Positions 18,401 to 26,232 of a stretch of DNA of 64,000 nucleotides are shown here, one piece after another. Source of the stretch: Thiobacillus sp. 0-1251 (GTDB lineage: Bacteria; Pseudomonadota; Gammaproteobacteria; Burkholderiales; Thiobacillaceae); contig MKWL01000023.1 in assembly GCA_001899305.1 (NCBI GenBank), forward strand, positions 100,332 through 164,331, read 5' to 3'. Position 1 is the stretch's first letter; every line of letters begins with the position of its first letter. A program made the translations under genes and the position numbers. Below the pieces are notes generated by a model. That model was given only the letters and a program-made list of their open reading frames with translations. It ran no database searches and had not been told where the DNA came from.

Positions 18401-18804
18401 GGCTCGTCGAGGACGTCCTTCTGCTTCAGGAAGAAGGTGTGGGCGGCGAGGAAGGCCGGAGGCGCCAGCCGGTACAGCGCGGTAGAGAGCGCCACCACGG
18501 CGATGTCGAATTCGCCGCGCGAAATCTGGTACAGCGTCGCCAGCCGCTCGGAAATCAGGTCCGGGTGCGGCGAGAAGGTGTCGTAGGGCAGGGTTTCCCA
18601 GTCGGGGAAGGCGCATACCCGCAATGCCGGGTCGAACCAGCGCAGCTCCTCGGCCAGCCGGTTGGCGTCCCACGCACTCGCGCATACCACCGCCAGCGGC
18701 GCGGCATGGCGCGCCAGTTCGGCCAGATACAACGCATCGGCCGCGCCGGCGAGGCCGGACTGGCGGTGGCCGGAAGGCGGGGAGGAGGGGGAGAAGAACG
18801 GCAT
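15412..18804 (-). CDS. mfd: Transcription-repair coupling factor Mfd
   Basis: Double-stranded DNA translocase that removes RNA polymerase stalled at lesions and recruits UvrA. About 1130 aa, normal for the family. Visible parts: N-terminal UvrB-like domains (with SARxWDANRLAEELRWF-like start), RNA-polymerase interaction domain around residues 460-530 (GDPVVHAQYGVGQYLGL), Walker A GDVGFGKTE near residue 615, the DEEH box (IMDEEHRFGVRQKE), motif III LTATPIPRTL, and the C-terminal regulatory domain. ATG at 18804 is preferred to a TTG two codons upstream. Divergent from ppa. Confidence 0.97.
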   Translation of the reverse strand: MPFFSPSSPPSGHRQSGLAGAADALYLAELARHAAPLAVVCASAWDANRLAEELRWFDPALRVCAFPDWETLPYDTFSPHPDLISERLATLYQISRGEFDIAVVALSTALYRLAPPAFLAAHTFFLKQKDVLDEPAFRAQMALGGYTHVNQVFAPGEFSIRGGLIDLFPMGSALPYRIDLFDNEIETLRAFDVDTQRSIYPVNEVRLLPAREFPLDEAGITRFRQNFRERFEGDPSKSKLYKDVSNGLAPAGIEYYLPLFFDETATLFDYLPRHTRFVSHGALDPAGQAFWADAQGRHRLLAGDKDRPLLPPAELFLPTDTFFSLAKAYARLDVEQAGAGLARPVPPISVDRREARPVAKLQGFIDGFQGTTLIVAPSAGRRETLHEYLAEHGLDATLCEGWADCQQAAGRILLTYGPLAEGFVTADGALAVITETELYAIPPKTRRAREARATQIDNLLRDLSELKPGDPVVHAQYGVGQYLGLINMDLGDGDTEFLQLEYAKGDKLYVPVANLHLISRYSGAGEGAAPLHKLGTDQWEKARRRAMQAARDTAAELLNLYALRAAREGHAFKFSPHDYEAFAEGFGYEETPDQAAAIAAVMADMQAGKPMDRLVCGDVGFGKTEVALRAAFMAVMGGYQVAVLVPTTLLAEQHFNNFSDRFSAWPVKLAELSRFRTAKEQAEALQALKDGKLDIVIGTHRLIQKDVKFARLGLVIMDEEHRFGVRQKEQLKALRAEVDVLTLTATPIPRTLAMSLEGIRDFSVIATAPQKRLAIKTFVQSFSGGLIREAVLRELKRGGQVYFLHNEVSTIEAMRERLEKLLPEARIRVGHGQMGERELEQVIRDFYQQRYDILLCTTIIETGIDIPTANTILINRADKFGLAQLHQLRGRVGRSHHQAFAYLLVEEDRTLTPQAKKRLEAIQLMEELGSGFHLAMQDLEIRGAGEVLGEKQSGEILEVGFSLYNDMLAGAVASLKAGQEPDMNQPLGVVSEINLHLPALLPVDYCPDVHERLVLYKRLASVHDAEALTQLQEELVDRFGQLPDPARALLDTHRLRLAARPLGIMKVDANADSILLQFVPQPPIDPGRIIQLIQSRRDIKLAGENRLRWTANSSVEARAANVITLFNLLK

Positions 18805-18854
18805 GCGCAAATAGCGTGATTATATCGGGCGAGCGAAGCGCGGTGGGGGACGGG

Positions 18855-18860
18855 TATAAT
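18855..18860 (+). promoter_or_regulatory. Putative -10 box upstream of ppa
   Basis: A perfect TATAAT lies 32 bp before the ppa ATG. I do not see a good -35 box 16-18 bp upstream, so this rests on the -10 alone. Confidence 0.45.
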
Positions 18861-18891
18861 GGCCGGCTTTCCCGTTTTCAGCCTGAATACC

Positions 18892-19440
18892 ATGAGCCTC
18901 GACCGCGTCAGTTCCGGCCGCAACCTGCCGGATGACTTCAATGTCATCATCGAAATTCCCGCCCACGGCGAGCCCATCAAGTACGAAGTCGACAAGGAAT
19001 CCGGCGCCATGTTCGTCGATCGTTTCATGTCGACCGCCATGCACTATCCCTGCAACTACGGCTACATCCCGCACACCCTGTCGGAAGACGGCGACCCGGT
19101 CGACGTGCTGGTGATCACTCCGATCCCGCTGATCACCGGCGTGGTGGTGCGCTGCCGCCCCATCGGTATGCTGAAGATGACCGACGAAGCCGGCGTCGAC
19201 GCCAAGCTGCTGGCGGTGCCGGTCGACAAGCTGTGCGGCCTGTACAAGGGCGTCCACAAGCCCGAGGACCTGCAGCCGCTGCTGCTGCAGCAGATTGCCC
19301 ACTTCTTCGAGCACTACAAGGACCTCGAGCAGGGCAAATGGGTCAAGGTCGAGGGCTGGGCCGGCATCGACGACGCCCGCGCCGAGATCCTCGCCGGCGT
19401 CGAACGCTACCGCAATGCCGCGGACAAGCCCGCGTTCTGA
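18892..19440 (+). CDS. ppa: Inorganic pyrophosphatase (family I)
   Basis: Hydrolyses pyrophosphate to phosphate, driving biosynthetic reactions; cytoplasmic hexamer in related bacteria. The 182-aa length and sequence fit: [26 protein letters not shown], and the metal-binding [10 protein letters not shown] signature. Several conserved Asp/Lys residues ([17 protein letters not shown]) are present. The ATG at 18892 is preferred to an in-frame start at 18859, which would add residues not found in the family. Confidence 0.96.
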   Translation: MSLDRVSSGRNLPDDFNVIIEIPAHGEPIKYEVDKESGAMFVDRFMSTAMHYPCNYGYIPHTLSEDGDPVDVLVITPIPLITGVVVRCRPIGMLKMTDEAGVDAKLLAVPVDKLCGLYKGVHKPEDLQPLLLQQIAHFFEHYKDLEQGKWVKVEGWAGIDDARAEILAGVERYRNAADKPAF

Positions 19441-19443
19441 TCG

Positions 19444-19995
19444 ATGAAGGTCTGCATCCTCTCCGACTCGCACGACAACCGTCGCCTGCTGGGCGCGGCG
19501 GTCGAGCACGCCAAGGCGCACGGGGCGGAAGCGGTGCTGCATTGCGGCGACGTGGTCGCCCCGACCACGCTGCGCGTGCTGCAGAAATACGAGCTGCCGG
19601 TGCATGTCATCCACGGTAACAACACCGGCGACCTCTACAACATGACGCGGCTGGCCGCCGAGCCCAACAGCGTCATCCGCTACCACGGCCAGGACGCGGC
19701 CTTCACCCTGGCCGACCGCAATTTGTTCCTGGTGCATTATCCGCACTACGCGCAGGCGCTCGCCTGCACTGGCGACTACGACCTGGTGTGCTGCGGGCAC
19801 GACCACAAGTCCAGCATCGCGCAGGTCGCCACCGTCAAGGGCGGGCATACCTGGCTGATCAATCCGGGCACCGTCGGCGGCGTCGGCGCGCCGCCCACCT
19901 ACATCATGGCCGACCTCGCCACCATGCAGTTCGAGATCGTCACGATCGAAGCCGCGCCGGCTTCAGTGCTGCCGCCCGTCACGCCGCATGTCTAG
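19444..19995 (+). CDS. YfcE/MJ0936-type metallophosphoesterase
   Basis: 183-aa calcineurin-like phosphoesterase of the YfcE family (phosphodiesterase activity on model substrates is known for the family; the natural substrate is unclear). Metal motifs are complete: DSH (LSDSHDNRR), GD (LHCGDVV), GN (IHGNNTGD), H (LVHYPHY) and GHDH (CCGHDHKS), with the late NPGTVGG. It starts 3 bp after ppa and is probably in the same operon. Confidence 0.9.
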   Translation: MKVCILSDSHDNRRLLGAAVEHAKAHGAEAVLHCGDVVAPTTLRVLQKYELPVHVIHGNNTGDLYNMTRLAAEPNSVIRYHGQDAAFTLADRNLFLVHYPHYAQALACTGDYDLVCCGHDHKSSIAQVATVKGGHTWLINPGTVGGVGAPPTYIMADLATMQFEIVTIEAAPASVLPPVTPHV

Positions 19996-20027
19996 ACAAC
20001 CTGCCTGAGGCCTTGCTGCCAGGTTGT
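19996..20027. terminator. Possible weak hairpin between convergent genes
   Basis: An 8-bp stem (19996-20003 with 20020-20027) with a 16-nt loop lies between the phosphoesterase and the HD-GYP gene. There is no clear T-run on either side, so termination is uncertain. Confidence 0.3.
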
Positions 20028-20058
20028 TGTCGGGGGTTTCGGTTGACGGCAAGCCTGA

Positions 20059-21267
20059 TCAGGTTGCCCAGAGTTCGTCCAGATTCGTGATTCCCCATTT
20101 GGCCGCGTCTTCACGGCTGACAATCTTTTCCGTGATGGATGGGCGGGAAAGGTCGATCAATTCCGGCACGATGTAGGTTTGCGACTTGGTCGAGAAGAAT
20201 ACCTTGACGCGTGGCGCCAGCAGCGATTTTTCTGATTGCTCGACCACGACTGCCAGACGGCCTGACGCGAGTTTGACCAGCGAGCCGACCGGATAGATGC
20301 CGATGCTTTTGATGAAGGCCTGAAAGACGTGCTCGTCGAAGTGTCCCTTGCTCCACTCGGTCATTTTCCGGATGGATTCAGCCGGGTCCCAGCCCGCCTT
20401 GTAGGGGCGATTGGAGGTGATGGCGTCATACACGTCGCACACGGCCCCCATCTTGGCGAAGAGACTGATTTCGTCGCTTGAGAGCCGGTCAGGGTAACCG
20501 CTGCCGTCGACTTTCTCGTGATGGTGCAGGCACACATCGAGCACGATGTCGCTGGCGGTGTTGCCCTCGATCAACAGGCGGTGACCTTCGACTGGGTGGC
20601 TCTTGATGATACGGAATTCGTCGTCGGTCAGCCTGCCCGGCTTGTTGAGTACGTCCATTGGCATCAGGGCCTTGCCCAGATCGTGCATCAGGCCAGCCAT
20701 GCCGGCTTCACGTACGTTCGTTTCATCCAGATCCAGTTGGCGTGCCAGCGACACCATCAGCGCGCAAACCGCAACGGAATGCATGTACGTGTAGTCGTCG
20801 GCGGTCTTGAGTCGCGCCAGACTGATCAGTGCGCCAGGGTTGCGTATCACGGACGAGGAAATTTCTTCGACCAGTTTGCTGGCATCCTCGGCACTGATGG
20901 CTTTTCCCATGCGGACTTCCCGGAACATGGAGACAACCGCCTTCTTGGCCTTGGCGCAAATCATGGCCGCACGCTGCAGCTCTTCGCTCATCGATGCCGG
21001 TTTGAGCGCATCGATTCCGGGCGCAATCTCGGTATGCATCACAGCGGTAACCGATGGCCCGGGTTCTTCCTTGGCCGTGGGTGTGTCGAGGCCTTTGGCG
21101 ACATCGATCCAGACCTCGGTGATGCCGCTATCGCAGATGCGGCGGATGTCCTCGGTGTCCGTCAAGGTAAACTTGCTGCGCCAGAATGGATGTTCCATCC
21201 ATGAGCCGCACAGCCCATGGAGATGCATGCCCAGTTGCAGGTCTCGGGCCTTGATTTTCTTGAGCAC
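20059..21267 (-). CDS. HD-GYP domain protein (c-di-GMP phosphodiesterase type) with DUF3391 N-terminus
   Basis: 402-aa cytoplasmic protein. The N-terminal ~110 residues (KIKARDLQLGMHLHGLCGSW) match the DUF3391 domain often found before HD-GYP. The HD-GYP core follows from about residue 150: YMHSVAVCALMV, MHDLGKALMPMDVLNKPG, SHPVEGHRLL, HHHEKVDGSGYPDRL and MGAVCDVYDAITSNRPYK. HHE, HD and GYP are all intact, so c-di-GMP hydrolysis to GMP is likely. The start is GTG. It stands alone, convergent with the phosphoesterase and followed by an AT-richer gap. Confidence 0.93.
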   Translation of the reverse strand: MLKKIKARDLQLGMHLHGLCGSWMEHPFWRSKFTLTDTEDIRRICDSGITEVWIDVAKGLDTPTAKEEPGPSVTAVMHTEIAPGIDALKPASMSEELQRAAMICAKAKKAVVSMFREVRMGKAISAEDASKLVEEISSSVIRNPGALISLARLKTADDYTYMHSVAVCALMVSLARQLDLDETNVREAGMAGLMHDLGKALMPMDVLNKPGRLTDDEFRIIKSHPVEGHRLLIEGNTASDIVLDVCLHHHEKVDGSGYPDRLSSDEISLFAKMGAVCDVYDAITSNRPYKAGWDPAESIRKMTEWSKGHFDEHVFQAFIKSIGIYPVGSLVKLASGRLAVVVEQSEKSLLAPRVKVFFSTKSQTYIVPELIDLSRPSITEKIVSREDAAKWGITNLDELWAT

Positions 21268-21416
21268 GGCGTTTATTCGATCAATCTATTTAATGGCCAT
21301 TCTAGGTGAAAACGACGTTTTGTACTGGACATGACTCCTGGATATGTCCGTTTCAGCATGATTCGTCGGTGTTCGATCTTGCCGAGCCTGATCCGTGGCA
21401 TCGCCATTGCCTGGCA

Positions 21417-21854
21417 CTAGCGATGGCGGGCCGTACCTGATTGGCAATAGTCAGGCAAGGGGAGCTTTTGTGCCTCCGGTCTTTCAATCGGCCAATACCG
21501 GCCGCCGGATACAGCGGGGCAGTCCCGGGCCAGACCAGCCCGGATCACCGCTGCGGCAATATCTTGTCCGGCCACATAACAAATCCCGACTTCGTGCATT
21601 TGAAATTGAGTTCCATCAAGCGTGCAGTGCACCGGCTCGCCTTCCGCATAATGTTCCAGGAATGCTGTGGCTTCATTTCCACCGGACTGCTGGTTGTCTG
21701 GGGCTGCGATGCCCAGTAAGCGCACCTTGATTGTTCCATGATCGGTGGTGACATGAATCGTATCGCCATCGACGACATGGGCCACGCCAGATATTTCTGA
21801 TTGTGCAAAGACCGGAAGTGAGACCAGAAGGCAGAGCAGGCCAATTTTTTTCAT
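21417..21854 (-). CDS. Secreted staphylococcal-nuclease-like (SNase) domain protein
   Basis: 145-aa protein with a signal peptide (MKKIGLLCLLVSLPVFAQS) and a small SNase domain: HVVDGDTIHV, KVRLLGIAAPDNQQ (the Arg of the active site) and EATAFLEHYAEG. The C-terminal part keeps AAAVIRAGLARD and contains three Cys residues. The expected role is a Ca-dependent nuclease in the periplasm or outside the cell, but the domain is short and activity is not assured. Divergent from the HiPIP gene. Confidence 0.8.
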   Translation of the reverse strand: MKKIGLLCLLVSLPVFAQSEISGVAHVVDGDTIHVTTDHGTIKVRLLGIAAPDNQQSGGNEATAFLEHYAEGEPVHCTLDGTQFQMHEVGICYVAGQDIAAAVIRAGLARDCPAVSGGRYWPIERPEAQKLPLPDYCQSGTARHR

Positions 21855-22108
21855 CGTGAACTCCCGTGTATTCTGGGACTCATAATTCTACTGCCTCAGC
21901 ACATGCGAAACAGGGCGCCGGATTGAAGGCAGTTTTTCTTGTTTGAACGGAACGGTGAAAACAGGATCACTGTGTCTTTATTTGATATATATTAGGCACG
22001 ATCTGATTCAGGCGTAAGCCCAAGTCAGCCCCAAGGCGAACCGGTTCCCTGTCGTCACGTAGTATGCCGGAGCGCCATTTATTAACCGCCAGCAAAAGGA
22101 AGCCAGCA

Positions 22109-22399
22109 ATGAAAGAAGAACTGAAGCCTTCACGTCGTCAATTCCTGAAGATCAGCGGCGCAGCGCTCGCCATGATTCCCGTGGTCGCTGTTTCGGGGAA
22201 GGCCGTGGCCGCAACCAATGCCGCCATGCGCACTTCGATGAAATACCAGGACAAGCCAAACGGAGACAAGCACTGCGCAACCTGCATGCATTTCGTTCCG
22301 GGTAAAACACCGAAGGCGCTTGGCGGCTGCAAGATTTTCCCCGGAGACACCGAAATCTCCCCGCAGGGCTATTGCGTGGCTTGGGCTGCCGCCAAGTAG
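22109..22399 (+). CDS. High-potential iron-sulfur protein (HiPIP)
   Basis: 96-aa periplasmic [4Fe-4S] electron carrier. The N-terminus has a Tat signal with twin arginine (PSRRQFLKISGAALAM), ending near VSGKAVAA, as expected for a protein exported after cofactor insertion. Four cluster Cys are in the HiPIP spacing: CATC, then GGC 16 residues on, then GYC 14 residues later. The ATG at 22109 has the site AAAGGA 8 nt upstream; a longer frame from 22064 would put residues before the Tat signal. In phototrophic and sulfur- or iron-oxidising proteobacteria HiPIPs donate electrons to reaction centres or terminal oxidases; which partner is used here cannot be seen. Confidence 0.93.
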   Translation: MKEELKPSRRQFLKISGAALAMIPVVAVSGKAVAATNAAMRTSMKYQDKPNGDKHCATCMHFVPGKTPKALGGCKIFPGDTEISPQGYCVAWAAAK

Positions 22400-22523
22400 T
22401 TATCAGTAATCAATGAGTGATTCGCGCATCTGAGCGAAGGCGGGCATGGATGCGCACGTGAGGCGGTGATTCGTTCACCGGCGGGCCAGCTTTACGCCGA
22501 AAACACGATCTACCGTTGAAATG

Positions 22524-22555
22524 AAAAGGCCGATTCCATTTGGAATCGGCCTTTT
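22524..22555. terminator. Bidirectional Rho-independent terminator
   Basis: A 14-bp stem (22524-22537 with 22542-22555) and a 4-nt loop, with A-run on one side and T-run on the other. It can terminate the HiPIP transcript on the plus strand and the tRNA-Arg transcript on the minus strand. Confidence 0.88.
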
Positions 22556-22562
22556 TGTATGG

Positions 22563-22639
22563 TGGTGCGCCCGAAGAGATTCGAACTCCTGACCCCTTGG
22601 TTCGTAGCCAAGTACTCTATCCAGCTGAGCTACGGGCGC
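22563..22639 (-). tRNA. tRNA-Arg (anticodon ACG)
   Basis: 77 nt including an encoded CCA. The acceptor stem GCGCCCG pairs with CGGGCGC; the anticodon loop reads CTACGAA between TTGG-type stems, giving ACG (read as ICG, decoding CGU/CGC/CGA). D-loop and T-loop (TTCGAAT) are normal. Confidence 0.97.
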
Positions 22640-22653
22640 TTTGAAGGTTGCGC

Positions 22654-22659
22654 ATTATA
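22654..22659 (-). promoter_or_regulatory. -10 box of tRNA-Arg
   Basis: A perfect TATAAT on the minus strand 15 bp before the tRNA-Arg 5' end. No convincing -35 is seen. Confidence 0.5.
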
Positions 22660-22708
22660 CGCAGTTTTGGAGATATTGGACAGATGAAATCTGTCTGCAA
22701 TCTAAATT

Positions 22709-22802
22709 TGGCGGAGACGGAGGGATTCGAACCCTCGATGCAGGTTTAAGCCCGCATGCTCCCTTAGCAGGGGAGTACCTTCAACCACTCGGCCACGTCT
22801 CC
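22709..22802 (-). tRNA. tRNA-Ser (anticodon GCT)
   Basis: 94 nt with a long variable arm, as for class II tRNAs, and an encoded CCA. The acceptor GGAGACG pairs with CGTCTCC; the anticodon stem-loop is CTCCC-CTGCTAA-GGGAG, giving GCT (decodes AGU/AGC). T-loop TTCGAAT is normal. It lies 70 bp upstream of tRNA-Arg on the same strand. Confidence 0.97.
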
Positions 22803-22805
22803 GAA

Positions 22806-22836
22806 CCGCCGCGCATTGTAGCGGAATGCGCGGCGG
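22806..22836. other. Perfect hairpin between lysC and tRNA-Ser, containing a -10-like box
   Basis: A 12-bp perfect stem (22806-22817 with 22825-22836) with a 7-nt loop, no T-run. On the minus strand TACAAT (22820-22815), a good -10 box for tRNA-Ser, lies in the loop and the top of the stem. It could be the lysC 3' end, the tRNA promoter, or both. Confidence 0.5.
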
Positions 22837-22845
22837 AAAGCCACC

Positions 22846-24075
22846 TCAGGCAGGGGCCTTGTCGAGTTCGAAGGCCTGGTGCAGGGCACGCACCGCGAGT
22901 TCCATGTATTTGTCCTCGACCACCACCGAGATCTTGATTTCCGAGGTGGAGATCATCTGCAGGTTGATGTTTTCCTTCGACAGGGTTTCGAACATCTTGC
23001 GTGCGATGCCCACGTGCGAGCGCATGCCGACGCCGACGATCGAGACCTTGGCGATCTTGTCGTCGCCGGTGACCTCGCGTGCGCCGGTGGTTGCAGCATT
23101 GGCCTTGACGATGTCCATGGCCTTGGCGAAATCGTTGCGGTGCACGGTGAAGGTGAAGTCAGTGGTGTTCGCGTGGCCGACGTTCTGCACGATCATGTCA
23201 ACGTCGATGTTGGCGTCGGCCACTGGGCCGAGAATCTGGTAGGCGATGCCGGGCTGGTCGGGCACGCCGACCACGGTGATTTTGGCTTCGTCGCGGTTGA
23301 ACGCGATGCCGGAGATGATGGCCTGTTCCATGTTGTCGCTTTCCTCGAAGGTGATGAGCGTGCCGTCGCCTTCATCCTGAAAGCTGGACAGCACACGAAG
23401 TTTGACTTTGTATTTGCCGGCGAACTCGACCGAACGGATCTGCAGCACCTTGGAGCCGAGGCTCGCCATTTCGAGCATTTCCTCAAAGGTGACGGTCTTC
23501 AGCCGGCGTGCTTCGGGGACGATACGCGGGTCAGTGGTATAGACGCCGTCGACGTCGGTGTAGATCTGGCACTCGTCGGCCTTGAGTGCGGCAGCCAGCG
23601 CGACGCCGGTGGTGTCGGAACCGCCGCGGCCCAACGTGGTGATGTTGCCGTCGGCATCGACACCCTGGAATCCGGCGACCACGACCACATGGCCCGAATC
23701 CAGGTCGCGCCGCATGTTGGCTTCGTCGATGCTGAGGATGCGCGCCTTGGTGAAGGCGTTGTCGGTGAGGATGCGCACCTGCGCGCCGGTATAGCTCTTG
23801 GCTTTCAGGCCAAGGTCTTTCAGCGCCATGGCGAGCAGGGCAATGGTGACCTGCTCGCCGGTGGACACCAGCATGTCGAGTTCGCGCGGGTCGGGTTGCG
23901 CCTGAATGCCTTTCGCCAGCGCGATCAGCCGGTTGGTCTCGCCCGACATGGCCGAGAGTACGACCACCACCTGGTGGCCGAGCATTTTGAATTTGGCGAC
24001 ACGTTCCGCCACGGCGCGGATGCGTTCGACGTTGGCGACCGAGGTGCCGCCGTATTTTTGTACGATGAGTGCCAT
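22846..24075 (-). CDS. lysC: Aspartate kinase
   Basis: Phosphorylates aspartate, the first step to lysine, threonine, methionine and diaminopimelate. The 409-aa protein starts [15 protein letters not shown] (the KYGGTS signature). The kinase domain holds STGEQVT, GFQGVD and [14 protein letters not shown]; two ACT regulatory domains follow from about residue 265 ([17 protein letters not shown] and [19 protein letters not shown]), giving feedback control by lysine and/or threonine. No riboswitch is visible upstream. Single-function enzyme, not fused to homoserine dehydrogenase. Confidence 0.97.
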   Translation of the reverse strand: MALIVQKYGGTSVANVERIRAVAERVAKFKMLGHQVVVVLSAMSGETNRLIALAKGIQAQPDPRELDMLVSTGEQVTIALLAMALKDLGLKAKSYTGAQVRILTDNAFTKARILSIDEANMRRDLDSGHVVVVAGFQGVDADGNITTLGRGGSDTTGVALAAALKADECQIYTDVDGVYTTDPRIVPEARRLKTVTFEEMLEMASLGSKVLQIRSVEFAGKYKVKLRVLSSFQDEGDGTLITFEESDNMEQAIISGIAFNRDEAKITVVGVPDQPGIAYQILGPVADANIDVDMIVQNVGHANTTDFTFTVHRNDFAKAMDIVKANAATTGAREVTGDDKIAKVSIVGVGMRSHVGIARKMFETLSKENINLQMISTSEIKISVVVEDKYMELAVRALHQAFELDKAPA

Positions 24076-24123
24076 GTTAGGGCCAGGGGGTTGAGGGCTA
24101 GGTAAAGGCGGGATTTTAATGGA

Positions 24124-25422
24124 TTACCGCGTAAACAGGGCAATCGACTCCACATGTGCGGTATGCGGGAACATGTTGGCGACGCCGGCGGCTTCGAGCC
24201 GGTAACCCTTGACGTGCACCAGCACCTCGGCGTCCCGTGCCAGCGTGGCGGGGTCGCACGAAACATAGACGATGCGCTGTGGTCCGCGGCCGTCGGGCAG
24301 CGATTTGACGACCTCGATGGCGCCGGAACGCGGCGGATCGATCAGCAGCTTGTCGAAGTGCCCCAGGGCAGCGAATTTCTCGGATGTCATCTCGAACAGG
24401 TTGTCGACCACGAAGTGGGCGTTGGGCAGCGCGTTATGCAGGGCATTCGCACGTGCACGGGCGACGAGTTCCGTGCTGCCTTCGATGCCGAGCACATCGG
24501 CTCCGCTTCGGGCGATGGGCAGGGTGAAGTTGCCTAGGCCGCAGAACAGGTCGGCAATGCGTTCGCCCGGTTGCGGGTCGAGCAGGCGCAGCGCGCGGCT
24601 GACCAGCGCGCGGTTGATGGCGGTGTTGACCTGGGTGAAATCGGTGGGTCTGAACGGCATCGTCAGGCCGAATTCGGGCAGGCTGTAGCTGAGTTCGGGC
24701 GCGATGTCGGGCCAGAACGGGCGCACGGTGTCGGGGCCTTTTGCCTGCTCCCAGATATGGACGCGATGCCGGTCGGCAAATGCTCGTACCTGGGCGGCGT
24801 CCTCGTCGGTCCAGGGTTCGAGCAGGCGAAATACCAGCACAGTAATATGTTCGCCGACGGCGATCTCGATCTGCGGGATGCGATCGGCGTTCGACAGTTG
24901 CACGATCAGCTCGCGCAGTGGCTGAATCAGTGCCGAGACGTCGGGCGTCAGCACCTCGCAACTCGCCATGTCGGCAATGAAGCTGGAGCGCTTCTCGTGG
25001 AAACCGACCAGCACGCCGCCTTTCTTGTCGACCCGTCGTACCGACAGCCGCGCGCGGTGGCGATAGCCCCAGGTCGGCCCGTGCAGGGCGCGCAGCATGA
25101 TGTCGGGGCTGACCTTGCCGATGCGGGCGAGATTCTCTTCCAGCACGCGCTGCTTGGCGGCTACCTGGGCGCTGGCTTCCAGATGCTGCATCGAGCAGCC
25201 GCCGCAGCGGCCGAAGTATTTGCAGCGTGGTTCCGCGCGCTGGGCGCTGGCCTTGAGGATAGCGACCGCGTTGGCCGAGTTGTATTTGGCGTGCTTGCGG
25301 TAGACCGCGATGTCCGCGCGTTCGCCCGCCAGCGCACCGTCGACGAAGGTGACCTTGCCGTCGACGCGTGCAACGCCGTGGCCCTCGTGGTCGAGGGAGA
25401 GGATGTCGACCGTCTGATTCAT
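24124..25422 (-). CDS. rlmD: 23S rRNA (uracil-1939-C5)-methyltransferase RlmD
   Basis: SAM-dependent methylation of U1939 in 23S rRNA. 432 aa. Order: N-terminal TRAM-like domain ([29 protein letters not shown]), the [4Fe-4S] Cys cluster [10 protein letters not shown] near residue 70, the SAM domain with [14 protein letters not shown], and the catalytic Cys in [12 protein letters not shown]. These are all RlmD/RumA features. The start overlaps the stop of the exonuclease gene by 4 bp. Confidence 0.94.
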   Translation of the reverse strand: MNQTVDILSLDHEGHGVARVDGKVTFVDGALAGERADIAVYRKHAKYNSANAVAILKASAQRAEPRCKYFGRCGGCSMQHLEASAQVAAKQRVLEENLARIGKVSPDIMLRALHGPTWGYRHRARLSVRRVDKKGGVLVGFHEKRSSFIADMASCEVLTPDVSALIQPLRELIVQLSNADRIPQIEIAVGEHITVLVFRLLEPWTDEDAAQVRAFADRHRVHIWEQAKGPDTVRPFWPDIAPELSYSLPEFGLTMPFRPTDFTQVNTAINRALVSRALRLLDPQPGERIADLFCGLGNFTLPIARSGADVLGIEGSTELVARARANALHNALPNAHFVVDNLFEMTSEKFAALGHFDKLLIDPPRSGAIEVVKSLPDGRGPQRIVYVSCDPATLARDAEVLVHVKGYRLEAAGVANMFPHTAHVESIALFTR

Positions 25423-26195
25423 GCCCAGGCCGCCAGGAATTCCTGCCAGTGCGGGGCGGGGTGAGCCTGGACTGTATTCCTCGCGAGCTCGATCTCGGCT
25501 GCGTAGGCCGAGTCGGTCAGCGTCCCGCGCATCTTCTGGAAGCGCAGGTAGACCAGCCAGGTGTTCATGACGTCGGTTTCGCAGTAGTTGCGGATGGCGT
25601 CGATTTCACCGTTCTGGAAGGCGTCCAGCACTTTCGATCCGTCCATCCCCAACTTGCCGGGAAAGCCACACAGCTTGGCCATCTGGTCGAGCGGCGCGTT
25701 GGCGCGGGGCTGGTACATCGCCAGCACATCCATCAGGTCGAGATGACGGGTGTGGTAGCGTCCCAGGTAGCTGTTCCATTTGAATTCCTTGTCATCGTCG
25801 CCCCAGTCCCAGTAGCGCGCCGCCGCCACGCCATGGATCAGCGCGCGGTAATGCAGCACCGGCAGGTCGAACCCGCCGCCGTTCCACGAAATGAGCTGGG
25901 GGGTGTAGCGCTCGATGCCGTCATAAAAGCGCTGGATCAGCTCGGCCTCGCTGCTGTCCGGCTCGCCGAGCGACCAAACCTTGAGCTGATCGCCGCTGCG
26001 CAGCACGCAGGAAATCGCGACGATGCGGTGCAGGTGATGCGGCATGAAGTCGCTGCCGGTCTTCTGGCGGCGGGCGAGCAGCGCCATTTCGGCAAGCTCG
26101 GCCTGCGGCAGCGTTGCTTCGTCTATGCCGTTGACGGCGGCGAACCCGGCGAGGTCGGGGATCGTTTCAATGTCGAAAACCAGGGTGGGGTGCAT
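25419..26195 (-). CDS. PolB-like 3'-5' exonuclease domain protein
   Basis: 258-aa DEDD-type exonuclease of the family annotated as predicted 3'-5' exonuclease related to the PolB proofreading domain. It starts [13 protein letters not shown] (ExoI DxE), with [13 protein letters not shown] (ExoII) and a late [16 protein letters not shown] (ExoIII, YxxxD). The protein has no polymerase domain. ATG at 26195 is used; an upstream TTG would only add six residues. Translationally coupled to rlmD. The biological substrate is unknown. Confidence 0.85.
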   Translation of the reverse strand: MHPTLVFDIETIPDLAGFAAVNGIDEATLPQAELAEMALLARRQKTGSDFMPHHLHRIVAISCVLRSGDQLKVWSLGEPDSSEAELIQRFYDGIERYTPQLISWNGGGFDLPVLHYRALIHGVAAARYWDWGDDDKEFKWNSYLGRYHTRHLDLMDVLAMYQPRANAPLDQMAKLCGFPGKLGMDGSKVLDAFQNGEIDAIRNYCETDVMNTWLVYLRFQKMRGTLTDSAYAAEIELARNTVQAHPAPHWQEFLAAWA

Positions 26196-26232
26196 GGCGC
26201 GAGCGGCAAACAAAAACCGCCATTTTACGCTG

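Noticed and set aside
22879-24105. 408-aa frame opposite to lysC
   Set aside because: Mirrors lysC exactly; a low-complexity His/Asp/Gly-rich product typical of a shadow.
24076-24123. Lysine riboswitch upstream of lysC
   Set aside because: Only 48 bp separate lysC from the upstream gene rlmD on the same strand; no aptamer could fit.
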